Counted from the stretch's first letter, positions 32,918-44,630 are shown. The stretch: DNA of 64,000 bases from Rostrohypoxylon terebratum (GCA_022497145.1 MU385976.1:1-64000); one strand, 5' to 3'. A program made the numbers and translations. Notes: a model not told the origin generated them from the letters alone.

Positions 32918-35167
32918 TTGAAATTCCAACCCAAGACTCAGATGATGGATCTAACTTTTGTTACGGTCGGCTTCTTAGCGGCCATCCTGCTTCGAGTCTT
33001 GGTCAAAAGGCTGCTTTATCCCCGCCCTCTGCCCGGTATCCCATACGACAAGGAGTCAGCTAAAAGAATCAGCGGTGACCTTCCAAATATCACAGAGACC
33101 TTCAATGAGTTGACGGAGTGGAGTCGGCCTATTGGCCGTCGGTCGTTGAAGTATGGGTCGCCAATCCACCAGCTCTTCATGAACCCTTTCACAAAACCGT
33201 ATATCATCGTCGATGATCCCCGAGAAGTGGCGGATATAGCATTGAGAAGAGCGAAGGAGTTTGATAAAGATACCAGCGCTGGGGTCTGGCAGACTTTTAT
33301 CCCAAAATCAACTATCGCACAATCGACGACCCCCGAGTACAAGGCGCAACGGAGGACCTGGCAGGACACCATGCATCCCGACTTCCTCCGGAAGGTCATG
33401 GCGAAGCACATCTATGCTGCAGCCGAAGACCTGACCAAACTTTGGGCAGTTCGATGTTTTCACTCTGCTGGCCAACCTATCGACGTCAGTGAGGACTTCT
33501 CCTATGCAGCACTCGATGCGATCTGGACGGCGACCTTTGGAGAGCGGTTGGATCTAGTCAACGCCCAGATCCAGATGCTTGAGACCGGGAAGCCAGTTAA
33601 GACCAAAGGCTTGGACATGCATACCACCGTACAGTACATCAACAACTTGGCGAACACATGGCGTGGATCCTATTGGCCTGCGTTGACTCGGTGGAGGATG
33701 CAGAGAAACCCGGCCTATCGCAAGTATATGGAGGTCAAAGATCGCGAGGTCGACCGTATCCTCCTTGGCGCCTTTGCTCGTTTCCAAAAGGTGTTGGATG
33801 GCACCAACGATGGAGAGGAATTCGACACCTGTGCGATGGACCTCGTACTTAGGCGAAGCATGATCAGTGCCCAGAAAGCTGGCAAGCCAATTCCGGATCC
33901 GACCAAAGATGCAAGAATGAGAGACGAGCTTTTGCTGTTCATATATGCCGTAAGTAACCTAGAAGTGAGAAACTCTCGACGAGTGTTGGCTAACGTGGTA
34001 TTTTTAGGGCCACGATACAACAAGTACCACTCGTATGTGCCTTCCTCCATTAAGCCCTGACTTGTTCAATATTCCTCGTCACCGACCATTCTACACTGTA
34101 TGAATAAGGCCTCAGTAAGGTTATATAGCAAAAGAACAATGCTCCTCCCAGCAATATCCCAAGAACTTGTTGAAATGGGCCAATTGGCTCAGTTGTACCA
34201 AGTGTCGTTATACTCCGAGCAAGTGTTCGGTTAGACATATGTGCAACTGAGCCGCGAGGGTTCGAAACAAGTCCTTAGGATATTGTTTTTGTTTTTTTAC
34301 AAAATTTTCTCTTGTCCGTTTGCTGCAGTTTTCATAATTAATATTTATAGTTCATTCTTCTTCTTTCTCTCCTTTTTCTCTTATACACCCAAGACCTATG
34401 CGAAAAGCTGATTCAGATTAAACAATAGTCCAATGGTTCGTCAAATTGATGACCAACAATCAGGACGCGCAGACGAAGCTCCGAGATGCCTTGGAAGCCG
34501 CTTTTCCTGGCGACGGGCTCCCTGATGTCGCGGATTTGATCACTAAAGATGTGCCGTACCTCAACGCGACGATCGAGGAGACGCTGCGATGCGCCGGAAC
34601 CGCGGGCCGCATGCTGCGGATCACAACGACCGACACGGAGCTCTTCGGTCACAAAATCCCCGCTGGAACCAGCGTCGCGGCACTCGCTTCCGTGCAATGG
34701 CATCCGGTACCCGTACCCGAGGAGAAACGGAGCCCCAGTAGTCGCGCCGCCTTCGAGAAAGCTGGGGGTGTCGACTGGACTCTGAAGCCGAGTGCGCAGG
34801 ATCTGGACAAGTTCGCGCCTGAGAGGTGGTTTAAGATAGACGAAGATGGGAACGAAGTCTTCGACGCTAATGCGCTGTTCCAGAATGCTTTTGGGGGCGG
34901 GACTAGGGGTTGCTTTGGTGAGTCACCAGTAAAAATGGCGTCCGGATCAGAGCTCTGGAGCTCTACATAGCTTAGAGGGGTAATATTTGCTGACAGCGCT
35001 TGCTTACAGGGCGACGATTGGCTATGATGGAGCTACGCATCATGATCGTGCTGACGGTTATGAGCTTTAAATTCCTCCCCGTGCCCCCCGAGGTGAATAG
35101 CTTCCAGGTTCATGAACAGTTGCTTCGCGCTCCTCGACAGTGCTTCGTGAAGCTAGAAGCTGTTTGA
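32918..35167 (+). CDS. Cytochrome P450 with 25-nt exon
   Basis: Four exons keep frame: 32918-33949, 34008-34032 (25 nt), 34429-34917 and 35010-35167, giving 567 residues. A hydrophobic anchor (LTFVTVGFLAAILLRVL) lies near the N-terminus; Met9 (32942) may be the true start. The 25-nt exon encodes the helix-I oxygen-binding core GHDTTSTT. ExxR is ETLR and the heme loop FGGGTRGCFG is standard, split by the last intron. The protein is long for a P450, with extra residues after the ExxR region (EEKRSPSSRAAFEKAGGVDWTL). The second intron is 396 nt, far longer than others in the window, and holds an inverted repeat. The type resembles fungal CYP52/CYP539-like or CYP4-clan monooxygenases; the substrate is unknown. 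Confidence 0.88.
34033..34428 (+). other. Unusually long P450 intron with hairpin
   Basis: The intron spans 396 nt between a GTATGT donor and an AACAATAG acceptor. It contains the inverted repeat GGCTCAGTTG (34189-34198) and CAACTGAGCC (about 34242-34251), then GGTTCGAAAC, and a T-rich tract (34285-34310). The A-box/B-box-like words and T tract recall a tRNA-derived SINE, but no tRNA fold forms and no target duplication was found. Confidence 0.35.
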
Positions 35168-35368
35168 TGTAATATGGCACGCGAGAGTGAAGATTAGACG
35201 TAGAATGCGATGTGAACTGGAAATAAACAAGTCATGTCAACTTGATCAACTATCTACCTAGGCAGAATAAAACTTTTCGTCAACTAATTTCCCGTCCCTC
35301 CAAACCATGTAAACAAAGTACTGGCGACATGATGACATTCTGAGTGATTGGCAGTTGGTACCCCCGAC

Positions 35369-36043
35369 TTAAAAGTCCGTCTCCCCTACATTCTTCTCGT
35401 ACGCCTCGAGCTGCTGTGGGACTGTCTCACCCAGCTCGTTGATCATGTCGGTGGAAACGCATTCCCAGAACTTCTCCACCGCCTCCTTCACCTCCGTCAG
35501 GTTTGTGAGATCGTTAATAGGGGCGTCGCATTTACCAAAACTTTGCTGCATTTCCGAGTTTAGCGCTGCCCACGTGTTTTCGACGAGGATGAGATCGCTC
35601 TTGCGGGGGTTCTTACGCACTGTCGCTTGCATTGCTGCTCGTCCCGCAGTGGTGGCGGCGGCGACCGCGCCCCCAGCTTGGATCACCCCGTTGACGATCG
35701 CGGCGCCGTAGCCAGCCATGCCGGCGCTCTGCAAGGTGGCGAAGAGGCTGCCGGCCGCTATGTTGCCGGCCGATGCTTGTGCACCTGCTGCGATGGAGCC
35801 TGCATGGTAAGAAGTGTTAGTTATATTGGAATTTGGTAGTCGTCGTGTTGAAAAGTATGTGAACGTGCCTGCGATAGGTCCAGCGGCGCCGAAACCAGCT
35901 GCTGCCAAGGCAGGGGCGGCGATGATCCCGGGGACCAAGAGGGCAACCCCGGCGGCGGAATACGCTGCAGTGTTTTTAGGGTTCTCTGCGACCCATTTTG
36001 CGGCCTTCGCTGCACCTTCTTGGATGAGCTTAGTGTAATTCAT
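35369..36043 (-). CDS. IFI6/IFI27 (ISG12)-like membrane protein
   Basis: Two exons, 35869-36043 and 35369-35799, give 201 residues. Residues about 25-115 form a Gly/Ala-rich, strongly hydrophobic region (VALLVPGIIAAPALAAAGFG, then GPIAGSIAAGAQASAG, then AAIVNGVIQAGGAVAAATTAG), which is the hallmark of the interferon-alpha-inducible IFI6/IFI27 family. A charged C-terminal half of about 85 residues is predicted soluble. Animal members localise to mitochondria or ER and modulate apoptosis; the fungal role is unknown. The intron (35800-35868, 69 nt) has a CTAAC branch and CATGCAG acceptor but the donor that fits the frame is GC (CAG|GCACGT), so this is a probable GC-AG intron; unspliced it is stop-free. 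The gene lies on the same strand as the amine oxidase and STAND genes upstream. Confidence 0.82.
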   Translation of the reverse strand: MNYTKLIQEGAAKAAKWVAENPKNTAAYSAAGVALLVPGIIAAPALAAAGFGAAGPIAGTFTYFSTRRLPNSNITNTSYHAGSIAAGAQASAGNIAAGSLFATLQSAGMAGYGAAIVNGVIQAGGAVAAATTAGRAAMQATVRKNPRKSDLILVENTWAALNSEMQQSFGKCDAPINDLTNLTEVKEAVEKFWECVSTDMINELGETVPQQLEAYEKNVGETDF

Positions 36044-36853
36044 CTTGGTGTGTCTTCCGAAAAAAGTATCAGGATGAAGTTTAGAAAATTAGATCAGATG
36101 AGTTCAGGTTGATCGGATGCAAGCCGGATCTTGTAAGAGAGGATGAAAGGTGAGAGAGGATGAAAGGTGAGAGAGGATAAAGGGTTATTAAATAGGTCGG
36201 GTTGAAGGACCGAGAAATCTGCCTTGACTGAGGCCAACGGGTTGTTGGGTCTTACGATAGCGGCCTGCAGCAGGGGGTTCGGGCTTCCTCCGACGGCGGC
36301 AGCCTGCCTTGCACAACTCACTATCAGGAAAATGATTGGGCGAAATAGGCGTTTGCAACACTTGCAACTTGGTTCTTTACCAAGAAGTGTTGGCTGGGTT
36401 TGATAGGCTCTGAGGAATACAAAACAGTGTGAAGTACGCTTCGTTATAGAACAATGCAGTCTTATAGGCAGATCTTACTGTCATGTCACGACGCTTAGAG
36501 TGCTGACGAGTAGAGTGCTTCTAGTGGCTGCTACAAGCTTTATTTTCATTTTTTTAGACCTCTGGGGGTTGCTCTAGGACTCTCCGATGTATTTATTCCT
36601 TGGAAACAGAATGCCGATTCACGGTACCTAAGCCTTAAGGCAATCTTTTGGACTAGAGGTCAGAGTATATCTGGCTGACCTGTCGTATTTCGAACGACAG
36701 TTAGTTGGAAAAATATGAGATGTGATAGATGGTAGGTACTGAAACGAGACCTAAAAGGGGACCTAATAGGTGTGGCCCGTGGGTACGCCGCTGACAGCCA
36801 CAAACAAGCGCGAATCTGCAGCAAGTCATTACCTACCTACTTGGCCCTCTAAT
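36044..36853. other. Intergenic region with 17-bp tandem repeat
   Basis: This 810-bp spacer contains 2.8 copies of a 17-bp unit (AGAGAGGATGAAAGGTG) at 36136-36183, just upstream of the ISG12-like start. Near 36830 there is a TACCTACCTAC run. No gene is seen. Confidence 0.55.
36136..36183. repeat. 17-bp tandem repeat, 2.8 copies
   Basis: Units start at 36136, 36153 and 36170; the first two are identical and the third is cut short with one change. The array lies about 100 bp upstream of the ISG12-like start codon on the minus strand. Confidence 0.85.
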
Positions 36854-38441
36854 TTACCCGCATAAACTCTTGATTACTTCCTCCGCACCTCTCTGTCCAG
36901 ATCTCACAGCACCATCCATGTAGCCCTTCCAAACGACAGCAGTTTCCGTACCGACAAAATGAATGTTTCCAACAGCCTCTCGCAGCACATCCGAGCCGAG
37001 CGATGTCAACACTCCCGGAGCCATGACAGGAGAAGGGGCGCCGTAGAAATACGGTTCCTCGGTCCAAATCTTCTCGTGAATAGCAATAGGCTTGGGCACA
37101 GATGCGACAGTCGAGAAAACGGAGTTGAACTGGTCAATGACGGCCTTCTGGCGCTCCGCCCCCGAGTATTTGCTCCATTCGCGTCCCATCTCGCCTACGA
37201 GGAAACAAGTGATGGACCATTGGTTGTCATCCGAGGAACTGGTGTCGCGGGTAAAGGAAACCGGTCCCTTGACAGATGTCATGACACCCGAAAGATTCGC
37301 CGACTGCCACCACGGCTTGTCGAAGACTAGGGCCATCTTGCTGTAGTATCCTAAGGCTGTGTTCTCGCCCAAGTTTCGCTTGTTCTCTGGCAGAGCTGGC
37401 GTAAATTCAATCGTTTTGTACAGAGGACTCGGGATAGATACTACGACGTGTTTCGCTGCGAAGATTGCACCAGCCGTGGATTTGACCTCGTACGATCCAT
37501 CATCCTTCCGCTCAACGGACTTCACCACAGTGTTCAAGTGAATCGAACCGGGCGCCAGTTCACTAGCTAGACCCTCGGCAATGGTTTGCATGCCTATTAT
37601 CTCGTCAGCTCCCGATTTTTCTCTTCAAACTTCAAAGGGACTCTCTTACCTCGTCTTGCTCGGATGTATTGTGCGCCGTCCTTTGCATCCGACGTTATGA
37701 CCCTGACGCCAAATCCACTCTTGATATAGTTGACAATGAAGAGCGCGCTAACTTCACTGGCTTCAACACCTAGCAGAGCGCCTGTAGCTATAGAAGCAAT
37801 GCCAGCTCCAATAGTGGGGCTGGCTTCCTGGCAGAACTCAGCAAAGGTGATATTGTCAAGCTTTTGAGCATCAGGTCCAGTCTCAGGGTGTTCGAGATCG
37901 GAAGCCTCAACAGCTTGGTCGATGGCTGCGTATATTTTCTGCAATTCAGCTGCTTGGCTAACGTCTCCTTCCTTTATCACACATCATTATTAGCTGTCCC
38001 CATACTCCATATAACTTTCTCTTGTCAACTTACAGGTGAATCTTTGTCGTATGGGTGGGCTTCCACACTGTCATTTGCGGCCTCCTGGAAACTAAGTCCA
38101 GTAATCCTCTGTACCAGGGCTCCGACATTGTACTTCTCGAATAATTTCCAGATTTCAGACTGGTTACTATCGTTTACCCACGCCGCTCCCTCGTCATTCA
38201 TGCCGGTGGAGTTTGAACTTGACTTGATGCTGAGCACCTTGCCGCCGACCCGATCAATGGCTTCGAGGACTACGCAGGAATATCCAGCAGCCTGGATATT
38301 CACCGCGGTTTGAAGACCACTGAGGCCAGCTCCGATAACAACCACATCTGTAGAAGAGGCCCGTGATGTTGAATCGATGTCTGCTGGAGCGGCCATTGCG
38401 ACGGCAAAGGCCAAGAAAGAAGGGAAGAATGAGGAATACAT
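36854..38441 (-). CDS. Flavin-containing amine oxidase, secretory signal
   Basis: This FAD-dependent amine oxidase of the monoamine/polyamine oxidase family would oxidise an amine with release of hydrogen peroxide. Three exons, 38034-38441, 37650-37971 and 36854-37593, give 489 residues. A signal peptide (FFPSFLAFAVAMAAPA) starts the protein. The dinucleotide-binding fold is VVVIGAGLSGLQTA at about residues 33-46, followed by the acidic strand end (VLEAIDRVGGK). The second FAD segment is near the C-terminus (IHFVGTETAVVWKGYMDGAVRSG), which is diagnostic of the family. Substrate contacts cannot be read. Several N-glycosylation sites and the signal suggest an exported or vacuolar enzyme. It lies 473 bp downstream of the STAND gene on the same strand. 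Confidence 0.92.
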
Positions 38442-38914
38442 CTAAAGCTTAGGTAATTGAACCGGTATTTTATGTCGATGTCGATGTCGGTGTTGGCGTC
38501 GATGATTATTCTGTATATCATATTTCAAGACGGCTGTTTACTAAGCTATGAAGTGTTTATGACTTGCGCAGTACGAGTTGACGGGCGCCGAGGAGGCCGT
38601 CGGTGTGGGGCCGAGCCCGGGATCCATTGTAAGGATCGCGTGCAGTAAACTGAGCTTCGTAGGCTACGATATTGTCATCAACGAATTGGTGCAAATTGAG
38701 TAACTGTGTCAGCCTCGAATTCGAAGGAGGGCGAGGCAATGCCCTTTTGCACTTCATTCATTCGATAGCTTCTTGGTATGTACCCCTGAATATCCACCCT
38801 CAGTCTCAGTATAGCATCGTCAATGTGCTGACATCTTCGAATTCACCCCACCTAATCTTCACCGTCTACCTTCTCAGTATCATTTACAGGTTATTCAGGC
38901 TCATGCTTCACACA
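38442..38914. other. Spacer between STAND and amine oxidase genes
   Basis: This 473-bp spacer holds the amine oxidase promoter, with a short ATGTCGATGTCG repeat at about 38471-38500. No gene is seen. Confidence 0.5.
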
Positions 38915-41900
38915 CTATTCCTTCCTGAGCTCATCCAGCCATTCCGCGACAGGTACCTCCTTTTCACCTACCAATACAACCCCCCTAAAAGCGCGAAGGT
39001 AGGTCTCCTTATCCCACTTGGGTAGACGCAGCCATTCGTGGTCCTTGTTGCATTGAAAGTCAAGAGACGTCATCTTCAAAGTATCCGCCTTTAACTTATC
39101 CAGGCACCCATCGCAAAGGTCCATCTGGTAGCAATATTTGCAATGGTTCAATCCGTTATCGAAATCCCACTCTGTGCTGCAAATATCGCACTGACGTCCC
39201 GCCCCGCAGTCGCGTACATGAGCCCATTTCTTAAGATTTGATAGAACCTCCTCATACGCTGTCTTCTTTTTTGACCTAGAATCATCATCAGATGTTCGGT
39301 TTTGCGTTGTATTGGCGGCGTCGGCATTATCTGTATTCGGAACACTACCGATATTTCCATCGGTGTCGGTGGGCTGGTCATGAGTGGCTGTGTCGCGAGT
39401 AACTGGGCCTTCATCGTTGTTCATCGCGCCAAGGATTCCCTTTATATGACTAAATAGGAATCTCAACTGTTCATTGTGAGACGCAGTGGGTGAGAATTTC
39501 TCGACGGCAGCAATTAGTTCATTGCCCAGAGATTGCTTTAGATCCGAGTCCGACTCGAGAATCCACGAAAGTAAATCCTTATGAAATAATAAAGGCAGCG
39601 GGAGACAAAATGCCGACAATGCCTTGGTTTCGTCGCCACAGCACAGAAAAACCTCTGCAAGGAAATAATAACCATCGCCGTCATTTTCATCAACTCCATC
39701 GGAGAGTATCTCAAAAGCCGTGTCAATACGTGCTCGTAAAATACCACGTGCTGTTTCTATATCCTTGGCAAACCTGGCATAGTAGCTTGCCAAGTATGCC
39801 CTTGCAGCGACGTTGGATGACGGGGGTGTCTGGCGGGTCAAGTCATGCATCTTCTCGAGATAGGTCTCGACACCAAGTGAGTCCGACTTTCTCAAAATAT
39901 TGATCTGGTCAAAGTAATAACCACATAGCCAACTTGTAGCAAGTGCTTGAGCCTCGATCCCAGAATATGGCCCAAGACCGACGCATTGCTCCCAACACGA
40001 AAGAGCCCTTTGGACACGCGTAGGCTCTTCTAGGTTATAACGATAGATTGCGATGCCCTTACAGAGAAGCAACAACGCTATCTCAGCAATGTCTTTTTCT
40101 TTTCTCTTTCGTTCAATTACAAGATCTATCTGTTCGAGTACGCCGGCAAATATATCTGCGTGTCCGGAAAGGGAATTGAACCACTGAGCGAGCATTCTTT
40201 TGATATTCGGGGCAGAGAGCATAGCCCGCCCAAACAGACTTATTCCATTCTTTGGATGCCCGGCTTTGACGAAATCGCCCAGAAAGTCAATTGCGTCATT
40301 AATGAAATTATTATCGAAATAGATATTCAGAAGTTCCAACCGGGGCCCGTGTTCGTCCGGAAGTAGATCGATCGCCCGTTTCGCGTATTCGATAGCACGC
40401 TTAGGTTGCTTGAGCTTTACTTGCCATTTGGCAAGGCACCTATAATATTCGCTAGTGATAGTGTCCTTCTTCGGGATATCTTCGCCGTGTAACATATCCA
40501 GCGCCCTCTCCATCTTCTCGCAAGCCTCTTCATACTTCTGAACCATCGAGAGAGCTTCTGCTAATGCCGCAAGGCACTGCCAGGTCGGGCTTTTCAACTC
40601 AATAGAACGGTTCCATGATTCAATTGCTTCCTTAAACTGATATACGGCAACGTATGTCTCTCCAAGGCGTTCATACATGAGAGCTTGCTCATCATCAGTG
40701 GTGACAAAATGGACTGATTTACACCACTCGACAGTTTCCCGAATCTTCACCGAAATATCGGTGTACACCAGATCATTTTCGTTTTGCATTTCTCTAAAAG
40801 GTTTTGGCGGCACAATACGTATATTGTTCACCCATAGGAACGCATCGACGGCAGCCCACTCCCTATCGCATAACCAGTGCCAAGCAACTGTTCGTGCGAT
40901 ATTCTCAAGCAGGGCCTGGTTTGGATTTGAGCTCTCCCTGACCTTTTTCAGCCAGTCTCTATCCATCCGTCCCAAACGGCTGGTGACGTCTGGCTCGTTA
41001 AGCCATAAACGGAAGAACCCTACTTCTTCGGGAAGGCGTGTCCATGTGTTTGATTGGAAGCTATCCCAATGTCTTTCGACCGCCTCTCCGCTAACGAAGA
41101 GCGAAAAAAGGCCTTCGCCGATCTCTTGTTTCTGGGATAACGTAAGCTCGTCGTATCCGGTTGATTTTTCCCAAAGTTGTTGAAGATGCTGTGGCAGGAA
41201 GTTGAAAAGGTATCCGCCTAGTACTCTTGATTCCTTAGTTGGTTCATTGGCAAGCAAACTGAACGTTCGCCTAATTAAGCTGAGGTGCGCGTCTACTTGA
41301 TTCAATTGTATGTTGTTCTTGATGCCTTTTTGTTCTGTAATGTTCTGGAATCCAAACGTGTCGTGGGCCAAGGAGTCAACTTTCTGAGACAAGCTCCATA
41401 GAAATGACTGAACGCTCCTAACGTCACCCTTAGAAACAGAGATCGTCGCAGTAAACGTCGGCGCATCATCGACACTCCTCGGCTTCTCTCTCCTTTTCGT
41501 GAGCGCCTCCTCCATATCTTCAGTGACCATTACCGTACCATCTTTCCTAATTTTCAAAATGCCAGAATATTTGCCTTCTAGTTTCTTCCTCAATCGCAGA
41601 GTTCCTCTTCTTTTGGAGCGAACAATCAGAGCGGCATTGAGTGTGTCGATGTCAAAGTAAATTCTACCACAGATAACCCATATGAGGAGTTCATTGAGTT
41701 CGTCGATCTCTTCTCCGGTTAGTCGTTCTTCCAGCTGGTTGATGATAGTCTGAGATATTTGCTTCTCATTCATATTTGACTCGTCCAGAACCCGATAGAG
41801 CTCCGATTCCAATCCGTCCGAGGCTATGACCTCCCTAATATTCTCCAGCGCGGCCTTCACCTTATTGAATTTACCGCCCACCTGCGTGGCCAAGGTATCC

Positions 41901-43557
41901 ACAACCTTCGTTCTAAGGGTTTTGTCTTCGTCGTCTTGGAGAAGATCATTATTTCCAAGATAATGTTCGATGTATCTACGAATGTCTTCTTCGCTATGCT
42001 GCTCGATATCAAAATTGAAGTGTGGAGGGAGGTCGTTTGGTGGTAACGTATCCTGCCTCACAGACAACAATACCCGTACTGATGGCTGCACAGATTTCCT
42101 AATGATTTTCAGTAACTGTTCTTTCTGGCTCCTTATATCCAAGGACTCGTCCGGCAAACCACCGATGCCGTCCAGGATAAGATAGTGGGTGGCGTTGCCT
42201 TTAGGTAAGCCAATCCGAAGGAAGTCCCAAAGTTCTTGACAACTAGCGTCTCTAAAGAAAGCGGCATTCCCGCTCTTGGTATCGCAAGCCTGTGAAAGAG
42301 TCTTGGCGTACGCGCCATCTTGCTCCGCCAGTTGAATGGCGATACATTTCAGAGCTGTTGCAATAGGTGTCTTGTCTTGGTCATCTTTGGCTGTAGTATT
42401 CGAGAAGAAGTGTGCGGAGATCAGTGTTCTTGTGGCGTATCTGATTGACGATTCATAGATAGACCGCAGATGATGAAGTGCGGATGAGATCATGACACTT
42501 TTGCCCGTGTTTGGAGCGCCTGTTAGAATAAATAAGTTTTTGGCTTCCTTGCTATCTCTCTCGGCCCATTGCTGAAATTCGGGACGATTCACAAGCCACA
42601 ACGCGGTGTTGGGCACGCAATCCCGTCTTGGCTTGTCGCACATATCATTGAAGGTTTTGAGGGCCGGGTCTTCGATTCCAAGTTTCTTCTTGATGTTTTC
42701 AACATATTTACGCCTACTGTCTTCCACATTGCGTTTGTCATCGGACGCTTTGAGGCTCGCTACATCACTCGCTATTTGTTGGCTTCTTTCCGACTCCTTA
42801 TTCAAGTATTCCGTAAGATCACTCCTAGTATCAAGTACAACCTTCAAAGTTTGAGTAGACTGTATCGAGTGATGAGCATTGGTAAGCCTTTCTAACTTTT
42901 CAATCTCGGCCTTGATGCCCGAATCATCATGAATCACAAGAAACTTCATCCTGGATTTGAACTTGCGCCATTTCCCCGAGTCTCGAAGCTGGATGGAAAG
43001 AGCACAAATGTCGACAAATGTTATCATTACCTGGTGAATGGCCTGCTTGAGTTCTGGCTCGATATCGTTGAATTGGTCTATCTTCTCATAGATTCTGAAG
43101 ACGCTGAGAGAAGGTGCCAAGGTCTCGAACAGCCCGTCAATCGCTTCGCGGAAGGACTTGAGCTGCTCCGGGATATCTAGCAGTATATAGAGCGCATTGA
43201 AGCACATGGTAGATGGTGCACCGAAGACCTTAACTAGATTCAGTATAGCTTCATATTTTCGAAGAGATGGTTGAAACATTAGCAAAACCCACTCACCATC
43301 TCAGCTCCTTGTGCGGCCACACCACCAAGTAACTTTAGACAACGAAGAATATTGAGCCCATAATTCTCCATCTTTTCTGAATCTTTCTTCCCATCAGATT
43401 TGACAGGAACTCGGGTAGCTTCTAACTCTTTGATGCAGTCGTCTAGAGTCTTTGGTGGTTTTACGTTGATATTGATGCCTGTGCGCTCGTTGAATCTGAC
43501 GGTAACGTCCTGCCACATCTCCTCCATCGAGAAGTCTGATTGGATTGATTTTGCCAT
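38915..43557 (-). CDS. Fungal STAND NTPase: Goodbye-like N-domain, P-loop, TPRs, Cys-rich tail
   Basis: Two exons, 43297-43557 and 38915-43228, give 1,524 residues. The N-terminus (MEEMWQDVTVRFNERTGI) looks like a Goodbye-like domain of fungal NLR-like proteins, followed by a helical region. The NTPase has Walker A GAPNTGKS (about residue 320), Walker B LILDGIGGL and a sensor VLLSVRQD. A winged-helix-like part and a long helical region follow. Tetratricopeptide-like repeats are visible (for example YERLGETYVAVYQFKEAIESW, in pieces, then CLAALAEALSMVQKYEEAC and YRCLAKWQVKLKQPKRAIEYA). An acidic Asn/Asp/Thr-rich linker precedes a C-terminal module with CDIC, CKYC, CDGC and a final C-x3-H (CNKDH), like a ZZ-type zinc finger. 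Such STAND proteins act as oligomerising sensors in fungal non-self recognition or cell death; the ligand is unknown. The acceptor (TTAAG) was chosen by frame and continuity. Confidence 0.88.
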
Positions 43558-44511
43558 ATCTGTGTTTTTTCATGGCAGTAGGTATCTAGATAGTGATAAA
43601 TATCAACGAAAAATCTGAAGTTTACACAGGTGGGCGGTAGAGAATTGTTAACCAAATGATTGAACAGATTTAGCCCCCAACCCTAAGACAGGGATCTAGA
43701 TGCGTGCTCCATCATAGCTGAAAAGAAGGGTGACGATTTATTTCCTATACCATCAAAATAGTCATGCGCATGCACATGCGTTTACTCTCCAATTCCAGCT
43801 GATACCTGGCTGACCAGGGGTTGTACCTACACATAAAGGGCAGACATAGTTTGTAAGAATGACACCTGGAAGAATTGAAGAAAAAACCATTTCGTGGAAG
43901 ATATGAGTGCGCTAAGATCATGAAGGTAATCTTTTACAGATTCAGCGTTGTAATAATAAGAAAAGAGAGAGATAAAATCTCAAGGGTCGATGGAGCCCCG
44001 TACCCGTACAGATCTGTAGACTTAATCGGGATTCGGCAAAGACTGGCGCTAGTCGACAAGCTTCCGAGATCTGCGTCGTATTGTACAACGGGGGTTTTTC
44101 AAGGTCGCTGTTGCTGCTTCAGACTCTACGACGATGAGAAACAGGTAATTATGCAGACTCATCCATTTCTGGGTAAATATTGAAAACTAGTACGTAAGAC
44201 CCCGCTGGGTCCTGGGTACATAAAACAACCACTTACCAGGTAAGTGTCTAAATTTTCAGAAACATCACTGTCCATTGTAAAAATTTCTAATATTGAGAAT
44301 CGTACATATGACTTACACTTATCAGTCATTATATAGAAATGCCAGTGTCGTATCATTGTCTGCTTTTTTCTAACTGATATTAATCTCGCCGAGTATAAAT
44401 GACAGATGAGGTGACTGGGTCGCGAACCCTACCAAGTGAAGAGTTTTCACACAATCATACAGCATAGACATCCAGCATATTAAAAATGAAGAACCTTGGA
44501 ATATTCCTGCA

Positions 44512-44516
44512 AAAAG
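44512..44516 (-). terminator. Pol III T-tract terminator of tRNA-Ser
   Basis: Five consecutive T (A on the plus strand) lie eight bases beyond the tRNA 3' end, the usual RNA polymerase III stop signal. Confidence 0.75.
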
Positions 44517-44523
44517 AGAGATA

Positions 44524-44630
44524 CGACGCAGGCCTGATTCGAACAGACGCCCCCGAAGGGATGTGATCACCTTTTTCAAGATATTCTAGATATTCTAGTC
44601 ACACGCATTAGACCACTCTGCCACTGCGCC
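44524..44630 (-). tRNA. tRNA-Ser(AGA) with 25-nt intron
   Basis: On the minus strand the acceptor arms GGCGCAG (44624-44630) and CTGCGTC pair over seven bases with one G-U. The D arm (GCA/TGC) has the GAGTGGTCTAA loop, and the anticodon stem TGTGA/TCACA encloses CTAGAA, a 25-nt intron and a final A, so the anticodon is AGA. The long variable arm CCC-TTCG-GGG and the T arm GTCTG-TTCGAAT-CAGGC complete a type II tRNA, with discriminator G as expected for serine. Mature length is 82 nt without CCA. A TTTTT terminator follows a few bases downstream (about 44512-44516). Confidence 0.92.

Noticed and set aside
34180..34275. Possible tRNA gene in the P450 intron
   Set aside because: A- and B-box-like words are present but the T stem does not pair and there is no acceptor stem; kept only as a possible SINE remnant.
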